From NCBI RefSeq assembly GCF_040049195.1, contig NZ_JBDZDL010000001.1: a stretch of 64,000 bases of DNA. One strand, given 5' to 3'. The notes beneath the pieces are model-generated. The model was not told the DNA's origin, made no database searches, and saw nothing but the letters and a program-made list of their open reading frames with translations. Shown here piece by piece: positions 63,048 to 64,000 of this stretch; within the stretch, counting starts at the first letter, position 1, and each line of letters starts with the position of its first letter. The DNA is from NCEH01 sp040049195. Its GTDB lineage: Bacteria > Pseudomonadota > Alphaproteobacteria > Rhizobiales > Xanthobacteraceae. Both the position numbers and the translations under genes were made by a program.

Positions 63048-63940
63048 TGTCGCTCGCCGCGCCCGCCGTGCATTTCGCCGCCGAAGTCCCCGAACTCGTG
63101 CCCCTGCCGGCCCTGCTGACCGAGGGCGTCGTGCGCGCCGCCTTGCTGGAGGATCTCGGCCGCGCCGGGGACATCACCAGCGAAGCCGTGGTGCCCGCCG
63201 ATGCGCGCTTCGCCGTGACCATGACCAGCCGCCAGACCGGCGTGGTCGCGGGCCTCGGCCTTGCGGTGCAGGCATTTAATCTGCTCGACCCGGCGATCCG
63301 CGTGGAGATCCTGCAGCCCGACGGCACGCACGTATCCCCCGGCGAGGCGGTGATGCGCATCGAGGGCCGTGCCAGGCCGATCCTCAGCGCCGAGCGCGTG
63401 GCGCTGAACTTCGTGTGCCGCCTGTCGGGCATCGCCAGCGCCACGGCCCTTCTGGTGGCGGCGGCGCGGGCCAACGGGCATGCCCGCATCACCTGCACCC
63501 GCAAGACCACGCCGGGCCTGCGGGCGCTGGAGAAATATGCCGTGCGGGCCGGCGGCGGGGCGAACCACCGCTTCGGGCTCGACGATGCGGTGCTGATCAA
63601 GGACAACCATCTGGTGGCGGCGGGCGGCATCATTCCCGCCATCACCCGCGCCCGCGCCCATGTGGGCCACCTCGTCAAGATCGAGGTGGAGGTGGACACC
63701 CTGGCCCAGCTGGAGGAAGCGCTCTCCGTGGGCGTCGATGCCGTGCTGCTGGACAATATGAGCCCCGAAACGCTGCGCACCGCGGTGGACATGGTGGCGG
63801 GCCGCGCCATCACGGAGGCCTCGGGCCGCGTGAACGCCCAGACCGTGCCGGCCATTTCGGCCACCGGCGTCGATCTCATCTCGTGCGGCTGGCTCACCCA
63901 CTCCGCGCCGATCCTGGACCTCGGGCTGGACGAAGCGTGA
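63047..63940 (+). CDS. nadC: Nicotinate-nucleotide pyrophosphorylase (carboxylating)
   Basis: This 297-residue enzyme converts quinolinate and PRPP to nicotinate mononucleotide. Conserved segments are EDLGRAGDITSEAVVPADA, RVALNFVCRLSGIAS, CTRKTTPGLRALEKYAVRAGGGANHRFGLDDAVLIKDNHL and the C-terminal SATGVDLISCGWLTHSAP. It overlaps nadB by one base (TGATG), completing the nadABC operon. Confidence 0.95.
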   Translation: MSLAAPAVHFAAEVPELVPLPALLTEGVVRAALLEDLGRAGDITSEAVVPADARFAVTMTSRQTGVVAGLGLAVQAFNLLDPAIRVEILQPDGTHVSPGEAVMRIEGRARPILSAERVALNFVCRLSGIASATALLVAAARANGHARITCTRKTTPGLRALEKYAVRAGGGANHRFGLDDAVLIKDNHLVAAGGIIPAITRARAHVGHLVKIEVEVDTLAQLEEALSVGVDAVLLDNMSPETLRTAVDMVAGRAITEASGRVNAQTVPAISATGVDLISCGWLTHSAPILDLGLDEA

Positions 63941-64000
63941 GCGGGCGGCGTCCCTAAAAAAGGGCGGGCATGAAAAAGGGGCCGGCGCGATGCGCTCCGG

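Noticed and set aside
63970..64000. Start of a further gene after nadC (ATG at 63970)
   Set aside because: Only 31 bases are visible, with no family signal, and an inefficient ribosome-binding region.

Overview
The window looks like chromosome from a GC-rich alphaproteobacterium, most likely Hyphomicrobiales and plausibly Xanthobacteraceae-like. The evidence is gene content: a CcrM-type cell-cycle adenine methyltransferase, a GapR (DUF2312) protein, DciA/DUF721 beside mutY, a 41-residue cysteine-free L36, DUF1244, DUF1036 and DUF882 proteins, and REP-like intergenic palindromes. One exact 16-bp parS site (39729-39744) suggests an origin-proximal chromosomal position. No rRNA, tRNA, CRISPR array, transposase or prophage gene was recognised.

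Layout. 1-4.5 kb: the end of a Fis-type response regulator, then two envelope genes (YcbB-like L,D-transpeptidase, DUF882/M15-like protein). 4.5-10.8 kb (minus): a Ssu/Tau-type ABC importer, crotonase, ADP-forming acyl-CoA ligase and GntR/FCD regulator. 11.2-14.6 kb (minus): livHMGF. 14.9-22.05 kb (minus): a diaminopropionate ammonia-lyase, M20 deacylase, LLM-type oxidoreductase, two-subunit CoA-transferase and a PLP beta-family enzyme. 22.2-27.7 kb (minus): a compact set of coenzyme F420 genes (npdG-cofE-cofD-cofC-fbiC). 28.2-35.6 kb: a branched-chain-amino-acid-type binding protein, a three-gene molybdenum hydroxylase whose Fe-S subunit is fused to a CoxG domain, an Lrp/AsnC regulator and a GntR/UTRA regulator. 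35.7-46.1 kb: housekeeping genes (gapR, DUF1244, EamA transporter, DUF1036, flavin monooxygenase, parS, TPR protein, rpmJ, DsbA-like, dciA, mutY, NUDIX-like NAD regulator, ccrM). 46.1-56.6 kb: an SDR gene and a PotDABC-type importer operon with a DeoR regulator, two hydrolases, a small-molecule kinase and a class-III aminotransferase/phospho-lyase. 56.6-60.2 kb: exopolysaccharide-type genes (acyltransferase, sugar-phosphate transferase, GH18 protein). 60.5-63.9 kb: nadABC.

Main interest. The 11-35 kb block reads as one catabolic island: an amino-acid-type importer, two PLP beta-family enzymes (one a C-N lyase relative), a deacylase, a CoA-transferase, a molybdenum hydroxylase, and an LLM oxidoreductase next to a complete F420 supply operon. 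Two of its transcription units share a 16-bp motif (15/16 identical), which suggests co-regulation. The substrate is unknown. I infer, without proof, an N-substituted non-protein amino acid or N-heterocycle. Other regulatory signals worth testing are a twin TATGCT-N7-AGCATA operator at nadA, three TCCAACA repeats before the DeoR operon, a CtrA-like box before ccrM, and a 22-bp perfect palindrome before the DUF882 gene.
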